Shown here one piece after another: positions 1 through 7,319 of a stretch of 15,885 nt of DNA; position 1 is the stretch's first letter; each line of letters starts with the position of its first letter. Position numbers and translations under genes: made by a program. Location: assembly GCA_964622235.1 (NCBI GenBank), contig CAZUNB010000025.1, positions 1 to 15,885 on the forward strand, in the 5' to 3' direction. This stretch comes from CAZUNB01 sp964622235 (GTDB lineage Bacteria; Patescibacteriota; Saccharimonadia; Saccharimonadales; JAGPDM01). The notes under the pieces are model-generated. The model made no database searches, was not told the DNA's origin, and was given only the letters and a program-made list of their open reading frames with translations.

Positions 1-77
1 AAATGTTTTGGTTTGCTTGGCGTTGATAGTGGCCACAATCTCGTGCCACTTCCTCCTGCAATTATTACTGCAATCAT
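1..77 (-). CDS. Sugar-1-phosphate nucleotidyltransferase, likely mannose-1-phosphate guanylyltransferase (N-terminus only)
   Basis: Read on the minus strand from ATG at 77-75, the open frame runs off the left edge after 25 codons. It begins MIAVIIAGGSGTRLWPLS and continues with a T-P-S-K-P-K-H segment. GGSGTRLWPLS followed by a PK pair is the nucleotide-binding signature of the nucleotidyltransferase family. The W-P-L-S form is typical of mannose-1-phosphate guanylyltransferases (ManC/GMP type) rather than of RmlA, which reads GGTGSRLYPIT here. The inferred product would be GDP-mannose, another precursor for the same envelope polymer. The gene is divergent from rmlB, and no ribosome binding site precedes its start. 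A -10-like TATGAT ends 6 nt before the ATG, so the mRNA may be leaderless. The family call is firm for so short a piece. The substrate is less certain because the catalytic and sugar-binding regions are outside the window. Confidence 0.72.
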   Translation of the reverse strand, partial: MIAVIIAGGSGTRLWPLSTPSKPKH

Positions 78-83
78 GCGTTA

Positions 84-113
84 ATCATAACCGCTTGTGG
101 CGGATAAAGGCAA
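84..113 (-). promoter_or_regulatory. Putative promoter of the left-edge nucleotidyltransferase (leaderless type)
   Basis: On the minus strand TATGAT (complement of 84-89, 5 of 6 to consensus) is preceded by TTGCCT (complement of 108-113) with an 18-nt spacer. Exactly 6 nt separate the -10 box from the ATG at 77. Transcription would therefore start at or next to the start codon. No Shine-Dalgarno sequence is present. Confidence 0.45.
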
Positions 114-130
114 ACTAGTGACTAAAAAAA

Positions 131-139
131 TGTTATAAT
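131..139 (+). promoter_or_regulatory. Extended -10 promoter of the rml operon, predicted leaderless
   Basis: TGTTATAAT is a perfect extended -10 element (TGn plus consensus TATAAT at 134-139). Six nucleotides separate it from the rmlB GTG at 146, so the usual initiation distance puts +1 at the start codon itself. There is no purine-rich ribosome binding site. I see no convincing -35 at 16-18 nt spacing, which fits dependence on the extended -10. Confidence 0.65.
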
Positions 140-145
140 TTAGCG

Positions 146-1165
146 GTGAGAATCTTAATTACAGGCGGCGCAGGATTTATTGGGGCTAATTTTGCTCATT
201 TAATTGCTCGAAAGTACCCAGAATATGAGATTGTTATCATTGATAAACTCAACCAGCAGGGTCGACGAGAAAACTTGAAGGACATTGAAGATACAATTGA
301 ATTTCACAAGTTTGACCTAATTGAATTCGATAAGCTTAGCGCAATTTTTGAAAAAAAACAGATAGATATGGTTGCGCATTTTGCGGCTGAAACAAACGTT
401 GATCGTAGTATCGAAAATCCCATGGAATTTGTTAACTCAAATATAATCGCCACACAGAACCTCTTAAGCCTAAGTCAAAAGCACGGTATATCTCGTTTCC
501 ACCACGTTTCCACCGATGAGGTTTTTGGCGAGCTTCCGCTCGACCCAACCGTTAAATTTAACGAACAAACGGCCTATGATCCACGCAGCCCGTATAGTGC
601 CACCAAAGCTGGCAGTGATCACCTAGTTCGAGCCGCCCACGCCACATACGGTTTGCCGATTACGATTTCAAATTGTTCTAACAACTACGGGCCATACCAA
701 GTTCCTGAAAATATTATCCCGCTTTTTGCTTTATTTGCGCTTCACGACCGAGACTTAACGATTTATGGCGATGGTAAAAGTGTCCGCGATTACCTATTTG
801 TCGAAGACCATTGTCGTGCAATCGATCTAATCATGCATAAGGGTGTAGCTGGTGAAACCTACTGCGTTGGCGGCGGTGCTGAGAAAAATGGCGTAGAAAT
901 TGCCGATGCTGTTCTAGCTGCTGTACCAGAAACAAAATCAGTCAAAAAATTTGTAACTGACCGTCCAGGCCATGATTTACGTTATGCGATTGACTACAGC
1001 AAACTCCGTGATGAGCTTGGCTATCAACCGAGTGTCACATTCGAAGAAGGCTTAAAGAAAACCGTTGATTGGTATCGTCAAAATGAATGGTGGTGGAAGC
1101 CGATTATTAATGATTTGTATGTACCTGACTTTTTAAAACAAGGTGCAAAAAATGGCACAAACTGA
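146..1165 (+). CDS. rmlB: dTDP-glucose 4,6-dehydratase
   Basis: Extended SDR enzyme that dehydrates dTDP-glucose to dTDP-4-keto-6-deoxyglucose, step two of the dTDP-L-rhamnose pathway, in the cytoplasm. The Rossmann glycine motif TGGAGFIG is at residues 6-13. The RmlB active-site signature S-T-D-E-V-F-G is at 122-128, with D124 and E125 the catalytic acids, and the Y-x-x-x-K pair is Y150/K154. The C-terminal D-R-P-G-H-D segment near 272-277 is also characteristic. At 339 residues it matches the usual size. GTG at 146 is the only start that preserves the N-terminal strand before the glycine motif. It has no Shine-Dalgarno sequence and lies just downstream of a consensus -10 box. First gene of rmlB-rmlC-rmlD-rmlA-ugd-GT2. 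The reading frame is intact and the identification is secure. Confidence 0.95.
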   Translation: MRILITGGAGFIGANFAHLIARKYPEYEIVIIDKLNQQGRRENLKDIEDTIEFHKFDLIEFDKLSAIFEKKQIDMVAHFAAETNVDRSIENPMEFVNSNIIATQNLLSLSQKHGISRFHHVSTDEVFGELPLDPTVKFNEQTAYDPRSPYSATKAGSDHLVRAAHATYGLPITISNCSNNYGPYQVPENIIPLFALFALHDRDLTIYGDGKSVRDYLFVEDHCRAIDLIMHKGVAGETYCVGGGAEKNGVEIADAVLAAVPETKSVKKFVTDRPGHDLRYAIDYSKLRDELGYQPSVTFEEGLKKTVDWYRQNEWWWKPIINDLYVPDFLKQGAKNGTN

Positions 1166-1718
1166 GTTTAAGGTAGCTAAAACTTCTATTCCTGGTTTGC
1201 TCGAAATTGACGTTAGTATTATCGGTGATGAGCGGGGTTGGTTCCAGGAGAAATTTCAACAAGCTAAACTGATTGAAGCTGGGTTGCCGGCCGACTTTCA
1301 ACCCGTCCAAAATAATATAAGTTACAACAAAGACCGCGGTGTCGTTCGCGGAATCCACGCCGAACCATGGAACAAATATATCTCGGTTGTTAGCGGCAAA
1401 GTATTTTGTGCTTTTGTCGATCTCCGAGCAGGCGAAAATTTCGGCACCAAAGTTGAGCTAGAGATTACTCCAGAAAAGGCTGTGTATTTACCAAAAGGTT
1501 GTGGCAATAGTTTTATGACGCTAGAAGAGACGTACTATTCCTACCTCGTTGATCAACATTGGAGCCAGGATTTGCACGACCACTACACATTCGTGAACCT
1601 AGCTGACAATGAGTTGGCAATAGACTGGCCAATCGCTCTAAGCAATGCAATTATGAGCGATCGTGATAAAAATCATCCAAGTTTAAGAGAAATAACACCT
1701 CTGGAAGTTAGCTCTTGA
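1152..1718 (+). CDS. rmlC: dTDP-4-dehydrorhamnose 3,5-epimerase-like protein
   Basis: RmlC-family cupin expected to epimerise C3 and C5 of dTDP-4-keto-6-deoxyglucose. Aligned by eye, the catalytic histidine sits in R-G-I-H, followed by the conserved lysine in N-K-Y. A V-D-L-R strand matches the family V-D-I-R, and a late aspartate in L-A-D-N-E-L-A-I-D-W-P fits the His-Asp dyad. The R-G-I-H-A-E-P-W pattern resembles the RmlC half of actinobacterial RmlC-RmlD fusions more than enterobacterial RmlC. In the Y-L-V-D-Q-H-W-S stretch a His-Trp pair replaces the tyrosines of canonical RmlC, so the exact stereochemistry is inferred. I chose ATG at 1152 (188 aa) because AAGG at 1140-1143 lies 8 nt upstream; a GTG at 1143 would add three residues. 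It overlaps the end of rmlB, and its TGA stop overlaps the rmlD start. Confidence 0.85.
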   Translation: MAQTEFKVAKTSIPGLLEIDVSIIGDERGWFQEKFQQAKLIEAGLPADFQPVQNNISYNKDRGVVRGIHAEPWNKYISVVSGKVFCAFVDLRAGENFGTKVELEITPEKAVYLPKGCGNSFMTLEETYYSYLVDQHWSQDLHDHYTFVNLADNELAIDWPIALSNAIMSDRDKNHPSLREITPLEVSS

Positions 1719-2551
1719 AAGCACTAATAACTGGACCTAACGGTCAACTTGGACAGGCCTTAGTTACTATTTTCCCTGATTCGCTCGCTCTTAGCTCAAG
1801 CCAACTTGATATCAGCAACATCAAACAAGTGACTGAGCTAAACCTTGAAGGTATCGATGTAATTATAAATCCTGCGGCCTTCACAGCTGTTGATGATTGT
1901 GAAAAATCAGAAAACTGGGCAAATGTGTGGTCAGCCAACTCACAAGGACCTGCTAATTTAGTGCAGCGAGCTGCAGAATCAGACATCCCGATTGTCCACA
2001 TCTCGACCGACTACGTTTTCGATGGACAAAAAGATGGGGCCTACACCGAAACTGATTTATTTAATCCAATCAGCGTCTATGGCCGCAGCAAGGCGGCTGG
2101 TGATTATGCAGTTATGAATTACGCAAAACACTACATAATCCGGACATCATGGGTAATCGGACAGGGTCATAACTTCATTAACATCATGAAAAGTCTAGCT
2201 GAAAAAGGCCTTTCGCCATCAGTAGTAGATGATCAATTCGGTCGCCTAACCTTCACCGAAGACATTGCAGATGGTATTAAGTTTTTACTGGAAACCCATG
2301 CACCATTCGGAACCTACAATCTTACAAACGACGGTGATGTTGTCAACTGGCATGAAATCGCTCAATTAGTTTTTGAGAAATCTGGTCGTGAAAAAATTGG
2401 CGTATCAGCGATTTCGACTGAAGAATACTTTCAAGGTAAAGATTTCATCGCTCCGCGACCAAAAAATAGCCAACTTGATCTCACAAAAATCAAAAGCCTC
2501 GGTTTCAAGCCTGCCGACTGGCGTGATAAACTAGACCAATACTTGAACTAA
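1715..2551 (+). CDS. rmlD: dTDP-4-dehydrorhamnose reductase
   Basis: SDR reductase that reduces dTDP-4-dehydro-L-rhamnose to dTDP-L-rhamnose with NAD(P)H, the last pathway step. The cofactor motif GPNGQLG is at residues 7-13, the RmlD signature S-T-D-Y-V-F-D-G at 97-104, the Y-x-x-x-K pair at Y122/K126, and the conserved R-T-S-W near 143. The 278-residue length is normal. The start is TTG at 1715, sharing TTGA with the rmlC stop; GGAAG at 1703-1707 provides a ribosome binding site 7 nt upstream. The tight overlap implies translational coupling. Many actinobacteria carry these two activities as one fused protein, whereas here they are separate, overlapping genes. Confidence 0.93.
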   Translation: MKALITGPNGQLGQALVTIFPDSLALSSSQLDISNIKQVTELNLEGIDVIINPAAFTAVDDCEKSENWANVWSANSQGPANLVQRAAESDIPIVHISTDYVFDGQKDGAYTETDLFNPISVYGRSKAAGDYAVMNYAKHYIIRTSWVIGQGHNFINIMKSLAEKGLSPSVVDDQFGRLTFTEDIADGIKFLLETHAPFGTYNLTNDGDVVNWHEIAQLVFEKSGREKIGVSAISTEEYFQGKDFIAPRPKNSQLDLTKIKSLGFKPADWRDKLDQYLN

Positions 2552-2569
2552 AGAAAACAGAGGAGTTTT

Positions 2570-3436
2570 ATGAAGGGAATTATCTTAGCTGGCGGGACTG
2601 GAAGCAGACTCTACCCGATTACTAAAAGTATCAGCAAACAGCTGGTACCAATCTATGACAAACCGATGATTTACTACCCGCTGAGTACTTTAATGCTAGC
2701 TGGCATTCGCGATATCTTGATTATTTCAACTGCAATAGACATTTCAAGGTTTGAGGCATTGTTTGGAACCGGTGAAACGATTGGTTGTAACTTTTCATAT
2801 CAAATTCAAGATAAACCGACTGGTCTTGCTGATGCTTTCGTTATTGGTGAAGAATTTATTGGCGATGATAAAGTGGCCATGATTCTCGGCGATAACATCT
2901 TCTACGGCAGTGAGATGGGAGATAAACTATCACAACATACCGATCTCAATGGTGGCTTAGTTTTTGGTTATCAGGTCCAGGATCCTGAACGTTATGGTGT
3001 AGTTGAGTTTAACGATGACGGCAAAGTACTTTCGATTGAAGAAAAACCAGAAACACCAAAGAGCAATTTTGCTATCCCAGGATTATATTTCTTCGACAAT
3101 CGATGTGTCGAATATGCCAAAAACGCCAATCAATCAGCTCGTGGTGAAAAAGAGATCACTGAAGTTATCAATGCCTATTTAGACAATGGTGAGCTCCAAG
3201 TCCAACTGCTTGACCGTGGCACAGCCTGGCTCGACACTGGAACATTTGAGAGCATGAACCAAGCTTCACAGTTTGTGCAAGTCATAGAAGAGCGTCAGGG
3301 ACTTAAGATCGGTTGTATCGAAGAAATTGCTTGGCGAAACAAGTGGATAGATGACGAAGCACTAAATAATGTCGCTGATGAGCTCGTTAAAAGCGGCTAT
3401 GGTAAATATCTGAAAGACTTACTCATACATGGCTAA
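2570..3436 (+). CDS. rmlA: Glucose-1-phosphate thymidylyltransferase
   Basis: Transfers dTMP from dTTP to glucose-1-phosphate, giving dTDP-glucose, the committed step of rhamnose precursor synthesis. The N-terminal nucleotide-binding loop G-G-T-G-S-R-L is at residues 8-14, followed by K-Q-L-V-P-I-Y-D-K-P near 23-32. The metal-binding G-D-N is at 107-109, E-K-P near 157, and the G-T-A-W-L-D-T-G signature lies in the C-terminal third. At 288 residues it is full length. A strong ribosome binding site, AGGAG at 2561-2565, precedes ATG by 4 nt, consistent with internal initiation in the operon. The last 8 nt overlap ugd. It completes the four-gene rhamnose set in the order B-C-D-A. Confidence 0.95.
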   Translation: MKGIILAGGTGSRLYPITKSISKQLVPIYDKPMIYYPLSTLMLAGIRDILIISTAIDISRFEALFGTGETIGCNFSYQIQDKPTGLADAFVIGEEFIGDDKVAMILGDNIFYGSEMGDKLSQHTDLNGGLVFGYQVQDPERYGVVEFNDDGKVLSIEEKPETPKSNFAIPGLYFFDNRCVEYAKNANQSARGEKEITEVINAYLDNGELQVQLLDRGTAWLDTGTFESMNQASQFVQVIEERQGLKIGCIEEIAWRNKWIDDEALNNVADELVKSGYGKYLKDLLIHG

Positions 3437-4778
3437 CGTTGTCACTGTTGTTGGCTCGGGCTACGTTGGCACAACTACGGCTGCATTACTGGCTGCTAGC
3501 GGAGTACAGACTTATGCGGTTGATATCGACTCTAATAAAATTGACAAGCTGAATAATGGTCAAGCACCATTCTTTGAAGCTGGGCTCGACGCACTGGTTG
3601 CTCATGGTATTTCCACAGGAAAACTAACCGCCACGGAGTCGTACCAAGAATCGGTTGCTAACTCAAATATCGTCATGTCATCTGTCGGAACTCCTGATAA
3701 TCAGGATGGTAGCCCAAACCTCGAGTATGTTTTTACGGCACTTGAAAGCATAGCCAAGGTTGCCACTGGACCAATTATTTATGTCCAAAAAAGCACTGTA
3801 CCGGTTGGTACAGGCAAACAAATCATTAAACGTTTTGCCGAGCTAAGCTCAGTTGACTTTACCTACATTTCATCACCAGAATTTCTGCGCGAAGGAACGG
3901 CTGTTATCGACAGCATCGAGCCCGATCGCATCGTAGTTGGTGGTGATGAAGCAGCTGGCACTGTCGTGTCACAGCTTTTTCTCGATATATACGAACAAAG
4001 ACAAGACATCGGTCGAATTGCCGGTCAAAAACTTCTGGACCGGACCTTACCGAAGATTCACAAACTTAATATCGAGAGTGCCGAGCTAACCAAAGTCAGT
4101 GCCAATGCCTTTTTAGCACTTAAGATATCGTTCGCAAACTCGATTGCCAAGCTCGCCGATGCAACCGATGCCGACATAACCGAAGTCATGGACGCAGTTG
4201 GTGCCGACCAGAGGATTGGCCGAGCATTTCTAAATGCTGGGCGTGGTTATGGTGGCGGCTGTTTCCCCAAGGACGTACGAGGTCTTATCAGCAGCGCTGA
4301 TACTTTTGGAGCTGATCTATCTATCATGCGGGCTGCTGCCGAATTGAATCAATCCATGCCATCATATATCGTTGAGATGATAACTAAAGATTGCGGAGAA
4401 TTAAAGGGTAAAAAAGTCGGGCTGCTCGGATTGGCCTTTAAAGCAGGTACTAGTGACGTGCGTAAATCGCCAGGAATTATAATTGCTAATTTACTCGCCG
4501 AGATGGGTGCAGAGATTTNNNNNNNNNNTTCAGCCTATGACCCTGAAGCAAAAGAAGAAGCCACACCGGAACTAGCCGACAACATCAAGATAAAAGATAC
4601 TGTCGAGGCAACCATCAAAGATTGTGAAATTGTAGTCGTTACTACAGACTGGCCTGAGTTTAAACAAATCGATTTTTCAAAATATGATGCCTCGTACCTG
4701 TTTGATGGGGTAAACATGTTCGAGCCTGAAGCGATTAAACAAACGGGGCTTCGCTACCGAGGGGTTGGGCGACGTTAA
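3429..4778 (+). CDS. ugd: UDP-glucose 6-dehydrogenase (contains an assembly gap)
   Basis: NAD-dependent four-electron oxidation of UDP-glucose to UDP-glucuronate. Rossmann motif GSGYVG is at residues 9-14 and S-P-E-F-L-R-E-G at 149-156, with the catalytic glutamate at 151. K222 and N226 lie in the conserved S-A-E-L-T-K-V-S-A-N-A-F helix. The nucleophile is C278 in G-Y-G-G-G-C-F-P-K-D, and a D-V-R-K-S-P loop follows. About 15 extra residues lie between the E151 block and the S-A-E-L helix compared with short family members. Ten Ns at 4519-4528 interrupt the UDP-binding domain just before A-Y-D-P. The frame is kept as drawn, but the gap adds about four residues that the family does not have. 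The start overlaps rmlA by 8 nt. Confidence 0.93.
   Translation: MANVVTVVGSGYVGTTTAALLAASGVQTYAVDIDSNKIDKLNNGQAPFFEAGLDALVAHGISTGKLTATESYQESVANSNIVMSSVGTPDNQDGSPNLEYVFTALESIAKVATGPIIYVQKSTVPVGTGKQIIKRFAELSSVDFTYISSPEFLREGTAVIDSIEPDRIVVGGDEAAGTVVSQLFLDIYEQRQDIGRIAGQKLLDRTLPKIHKLNIESAELTKVSANAFLALKISFANSIAKLADATDADITEVMDAVGADQRIGRAFLNAGRGYGGGCFPKDVRGLISSADTFGADLSIMRAAAELNQSMPSYIVEMITKDCGELKGKKVGLLGLAFKAGTSDVRKSPGIIIANLLAEMGAEIXXXXSAYDPEAKEEATPELADNIKIKDTVEATIKDCEIVVVTTDWPEFKQIDFSKYDASYLFDGVNMFEPEAIKQTGLRYRGVGRR
4519..4528. other. Assembly gap (10 Ns) inside ugd
   Basis: A run of ten Ns separates a left flank ending in gagattt from a right flank beginning ttcagcc. The flanks share a terminal tt. 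Merging on that pair gives gagatttcagcc, which encodes E-I-S-A and restores the family-typical spacing to the A-Y-D-P motif. The gap is probably a default-length scaffold join over a small overlap, not missing sequence. Confidence 0.9.
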
Positions 4779-4779
4779 T

Positions 4780-5718
4780 ATGAAATTATTTATCCAAATC
4801 CCCTGCTTAAACGAAGAAACTACACTTCCACTAGTCTTTGAGAAAATGCCCAAGCAAATCGATGGAATCGATGAAATCGAGTTTTTAGTGATTGACGATG
4901 GTTCAACTGATAAAACCGTCGAAGTTGCCAGAAAGCTTGGTGTACAACACATCATCAGGCACACAAAAAACCGAGGCCTAAGCCGTTCATTTAGTGACGG
5001 TGCTGATTACGCAGTTCAACACGGCGCCGACATCATCGTTAATACTGATGGCGACAACCAATATCCAAGTGATAAAATACCCGATATCGTTAAGCCGATT
5101 CTCGACGGTGAAGCTGACATTGTTATCGGCGATAGACAAACTAATGAAATCGCTCACTTCTCACCGCTTAAAAGGCTCTTACAGCGAGTGGGCAGTCGAA
5201 TCGTGAATATTGCTGCAGGCACAGACGTAGCCGATACAGTATCGGGTTTCCGGGCATATTCAAAAAGCGCTATTCTGCAACTTTACACCATAAACTCATT
5301 TAGCTACTGCACCGAGACAGTCATACACGCAGGACGAAAACGCATTGCTATGATCAGCGTTCCAGTCGGCGCAAATGCCCCAACTCGAGACTCACGGCTT
5401 TTCAAAAGTACCTGGCAGCACGTCGCCAAGTCTGGCATGGCAATTATTAAAGGCTACTTGATGTACCAACCAACAAAGATATTTGTAGGTCCTGGAGTGC
5501 TTCAGGTAACAATAGCTCTGATTTTATTTACTCGATATATCGTATTATTTATCAGCGGTAACGGAGACGGACACATTCAATCGTTGATCGTCGGAACCGC
5601 TCTTATTATTTCCGGTGTGCTATTTATTGGGCTAGGAATTATTGCTGATCTGATCAGAACAAACCGAATTTTGCTCGAAGATATCTTGCAAAGAGAAAAA
5701 GCTAATTATAAAAGCTAG
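4780..5718 (+). CDS. Membrane-anchored family 2 glycosyltransferase (DPM1/DPG-like)
   Basis: GT-A fold glycosyltransferase likely to transfer a sugar from a nucleotide donor to a polyprenyl phosphate or to the growing glycan at the inner membrane face. Numbered from ATG 4780, I-D-D-G-S-T-D is at residues 38-44, the metal-binding N-T-D-G-D-N-Q-Y-P at 88-96, and the acceptor-loop signature G-F-R-A-Y-S near 156. Two C-terminal hydrophobic helices at about 239-258 and 268-290 are followed by a basic tail. The G-H-I-Q-S-L segment between them is typical of this subfamily. I chose ATG at 4780, one base after the ugd stop, because it gives the usual M-K-L-F-I-Q-I-P-C-L-N-E-E start. An in-frame TTG at 4765 adds five residues. 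Last gene of the rml operon. Donor and acceptor are not known. Confidence 0.85.
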   Translation: MKLFIQIPCLNEETTLPLVFEKMPKQIDGIDEIEFLVIDDGSTDKTVEVARKLGVQHIIRHTKNRGLSRSFSDGADYAVQHGADIIVNTDGDNQYPSDKIPDIVKPILDGEADIVIGDRQTNEIAHFSPLKRLLQRVGSRIVNIAAGTDVADTVSGFRAYSKSAILQLYTINSFSYCTETVIHAGRKRIAMISVPVGANAPTRDSRLFKSTWQHVAKSGMAIIKGYLMYQPTKIFVGPGVLQVTIALILFTRYIVLFISGNGDGHIQSLIVGTALIISGVLFIGLGIIADLIRTNRILLEDILQREKANYKS

Positions 5719-7181
5719 ATACTTGGTTCGTGTTCGCTGATTAAATCACTACGATCAAAGATTATTCTAGGTTTAAAGACATTATCAGTATAAAAATTAT
5801 CAGACAACACCAGAAATAAACCTGATCCATAGAGCATGAAAGCCAGCAGTACAATGGCAGAGGTAATCCGCAGGTTAGGTTTCGTAATTATATGTTTATA
5901 GACATAGTAGCAACTGGTCAGTAAGAACACAGTCGCTGTTGGCAGAATATACCTACCCTGCAATGCCAAGCCTGGAATATTACTTCTTTGGTAAACCTGA
6001 TAGTTAAACCAGAAGTTATAAACAATGAATACTAGTGATCCGAAATAAATAGCCAACCTAACAAACTTCAGCTTATCCTTCGATCTTGCTCGTATCTCGA
6101 TAACACTTGCAGCGAGGCCAGCTATCGATAATATGAGAACAGCGACGTTGAGCGCGACTGGAGCAACCACACCGCCATTCCAACCCTGAGTTCCGACAAG
6201 ATAGCTAACGGTCAGATAACTCCAACCAAAACCATATTCCACGAGATTATAATTCTCAACATCTACAATATTCGACTCTCGTATTCTAAGATTTCTTCTT
6301 TCAACACCGTTTTCGATGCACTCTGCTTTAGTGTGCAGGTCCATACATGCTGGTTTTATCTGTTGATACTGTACGAGGTTCATGCCTACCCTCTCAGCGA
6401 ATAATCCAAAACCAAGAACGAAAAACCCAATAGATAACCAAAGATAGACATCTGGTTTTTTGAGTTGCTTGAACAGTAGTTCCCTGACTGTAAAAGCTTT
6501 CACGACAGCTCCAACGGCAACCATTGCACCAATCGGCATAAACGTTCGTTTTGTCACCATTCCGAGACCAACAAGGCCAGCTAGGAAAAATAGCGTTTTT
6601 AAAGAATTATTATGTAGAAAACTTACAAGAATTATGAGACAGGCAAGAACCATGAACCAAACCAAGAGATCACTATTAACAGAAGCACTTAAGAATAAGA
6701 ATTGAGCTGAGTTCGACAACAGTAAAAGGCTAAAATTAGTAACACTGACAGGTATTTTGAGCTTATCTCCAAGCTTAGCCAGCAAAAACAAACTAGCGGC
6801 CGACAAGCCAATGGATAGAAATCGAAGCGTCATATAGGTACCGTAGACACCAAACGGGATGATACGGTAGATGAGACTCATCAGATACTGGTACAGATAC
6901 TCAGGGGTGCGAGAAAGCTCACCGAGAGAAAAACTGTCTTTCTGGGTGCCTATAAACGGATCAAAACCGTGGGTTGCAAAGTACTCTATGAACCGTATAT
7001 GAAACAGTTCATCGGGCGGTAAACCAATCTTAACGCTCAGCGCCAAGATTACAGCTTGGACAACAAACAGAATAATGATAAATTTTCGACATTTTTTACT
7101 ACGAAGAAGCGCACGAAAGTGATTAGCTAATTGACCGGCCGTCTTTTTTATCTTGTTCAAGCTACCTCTACTTTCAAGCAT
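5715..7181 (-). CDS. DUF2142-type polytopic membrane protein, putative GT-C-like glycosyltransferase
   Basis: A 488-residue integral membrane protein with roughly ten hydrophobic helices. Two features point to the DUF2142 family: P-P-D-E-L-F-H at residues 55-61, at the end of the first helix, and Q-G-R-Y at 408-411 before a late helix. Acidic residues at that first loop recall GT-C enzymes that use polyprenyl-phosphate sugars on the outer face, so a role in adding sugars outside the membrane is plausible but inferred. A long soluble loop at about 266-330 contains C279 and C288, which could form a disulfide outside the cell. Its TAG stop overlaps the stop of the convergent GT2 gene within the tetranucleotide ctag. 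ATG at 7181 lacks a clear ribosome binding site. It is divergent from the GT4 gene. Confidence 0.75.
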   Translation of the reverse strand: MLESRGSLNKIKKTAGQLANHFRALLRSKKCRKFIIILFVVQAVILALSVKIGLPPDELFHIRFIEYFATHGFDPFIGTQKDSFSLGELSRTPEYLYQYLMSLIYRIIPFGVYGTYMTLRFLSIGLSAASLFLLAKLGDKLKIPVSVTNFSLLLLSNSAQFLFLSASVNSDLLVWFMVLACLIILVSFLHNNSLKTLFFLAGLVGLGMVTKRTFMPIGAMVAVGAVVKAFTVRELLFKQLKKPDVYLWLSIGFFVLGFGLFAERVGMNLVQYQQIKPACMDLHTKAECIENGVERRNLRIRESNIVDVENYNLVEYGFGWSYLTVSYLVGTQGWNGGVVAPVALNVAVLILSIAGLAASVIEIRARSKDKLKFVRLAIYFGSLVFIVYNFWFNYQVYQRSNIPGLALQGRYILPTATVFLLTSCYYVYKHIITKPNLRITSAIVLLAFMLYGSGLFLVLSDNFYTDNVFKPRIIFDRSDLISEHEPSI

Positions 7182-7206
7182 TATTCTAGTTGGTACGCTA
7201 CATTAC

Positions 7207-7234
7207 ATACTATCAAATACCGACACCATAACAA
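7207..7234 (-). promoter_or_regulatory. Putative promoter of the DUF2142 gene
   Basis: On the minus strand TGATAGTAT (complement of 7207-7215) fits an extended -10, and TTGTTA (complement of 7229-7234) lies 16 nt upstream as a 4-of-6 -35 match. This leaves 25 nt between the -10 and the ATG at 7181. Confidence 0.35.
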
Positions 7235-7273
7235 TCCGCCTATAGACTATCTGTATTTTTAACTTCTAATGCT

Positions 7274-7279
7274 TATACT
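7274..7279 (+). promoter_or_regulatory. Possible -10 box for the GT4 gene
   Basis: TATACT matches the -10 consensus at five of six positions and would give a leader of about 34 nt to ATG 7320. There is no good -35, and the TG at 7270-7271 is one base too far upstream for a standard extended -10. This is the weakest promoter call in the window. Confidence 0.25.
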
Positions 7280-7319
7280 GACGTGGTCATCGAGTTTATT
7301 GCTGGAAACTGCATGAACT

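Noticed and set aside
1..84. A plus-strand open frame reading as the C-terminus of a protein ending in TAA at 82-84.
   Set aside because: The opposite strand of the same bases encodes a clear nucleotidyltransferase N-terminus (GGSGTRLWPLS), so the plus frame is its shadow.
91..103. CCGC/GCGG inverted repeat with a 5-nt loop between the divergent genes.
   Set aside because: Only four pairs and no T tract, and it lies between divergent promoters where a terminator is not expected. An operator is possible but unsupported.
4519..4528. A possible real insertion or frameshift in ugd.
   Set aside because: The frame continues on both sides with correct family motifs, and the Ns are an assembly feature. 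The flanks are compatible with a normal protein.
4765..4779. Upstream TTG start for the GT2 gene overlapping ugd.
   Set aside because: It adds five residues that the family does not have, and GAGGGG abuts the TTG with no spacing. ATG 4780 gives the standard N-terminus.
5698..5714. Repeated AGCT near the convergent stops as a terminator stem.
   Set aside because: Four AT-rich pairs inside the GT2 coding end, with no proper T tract on either strand.
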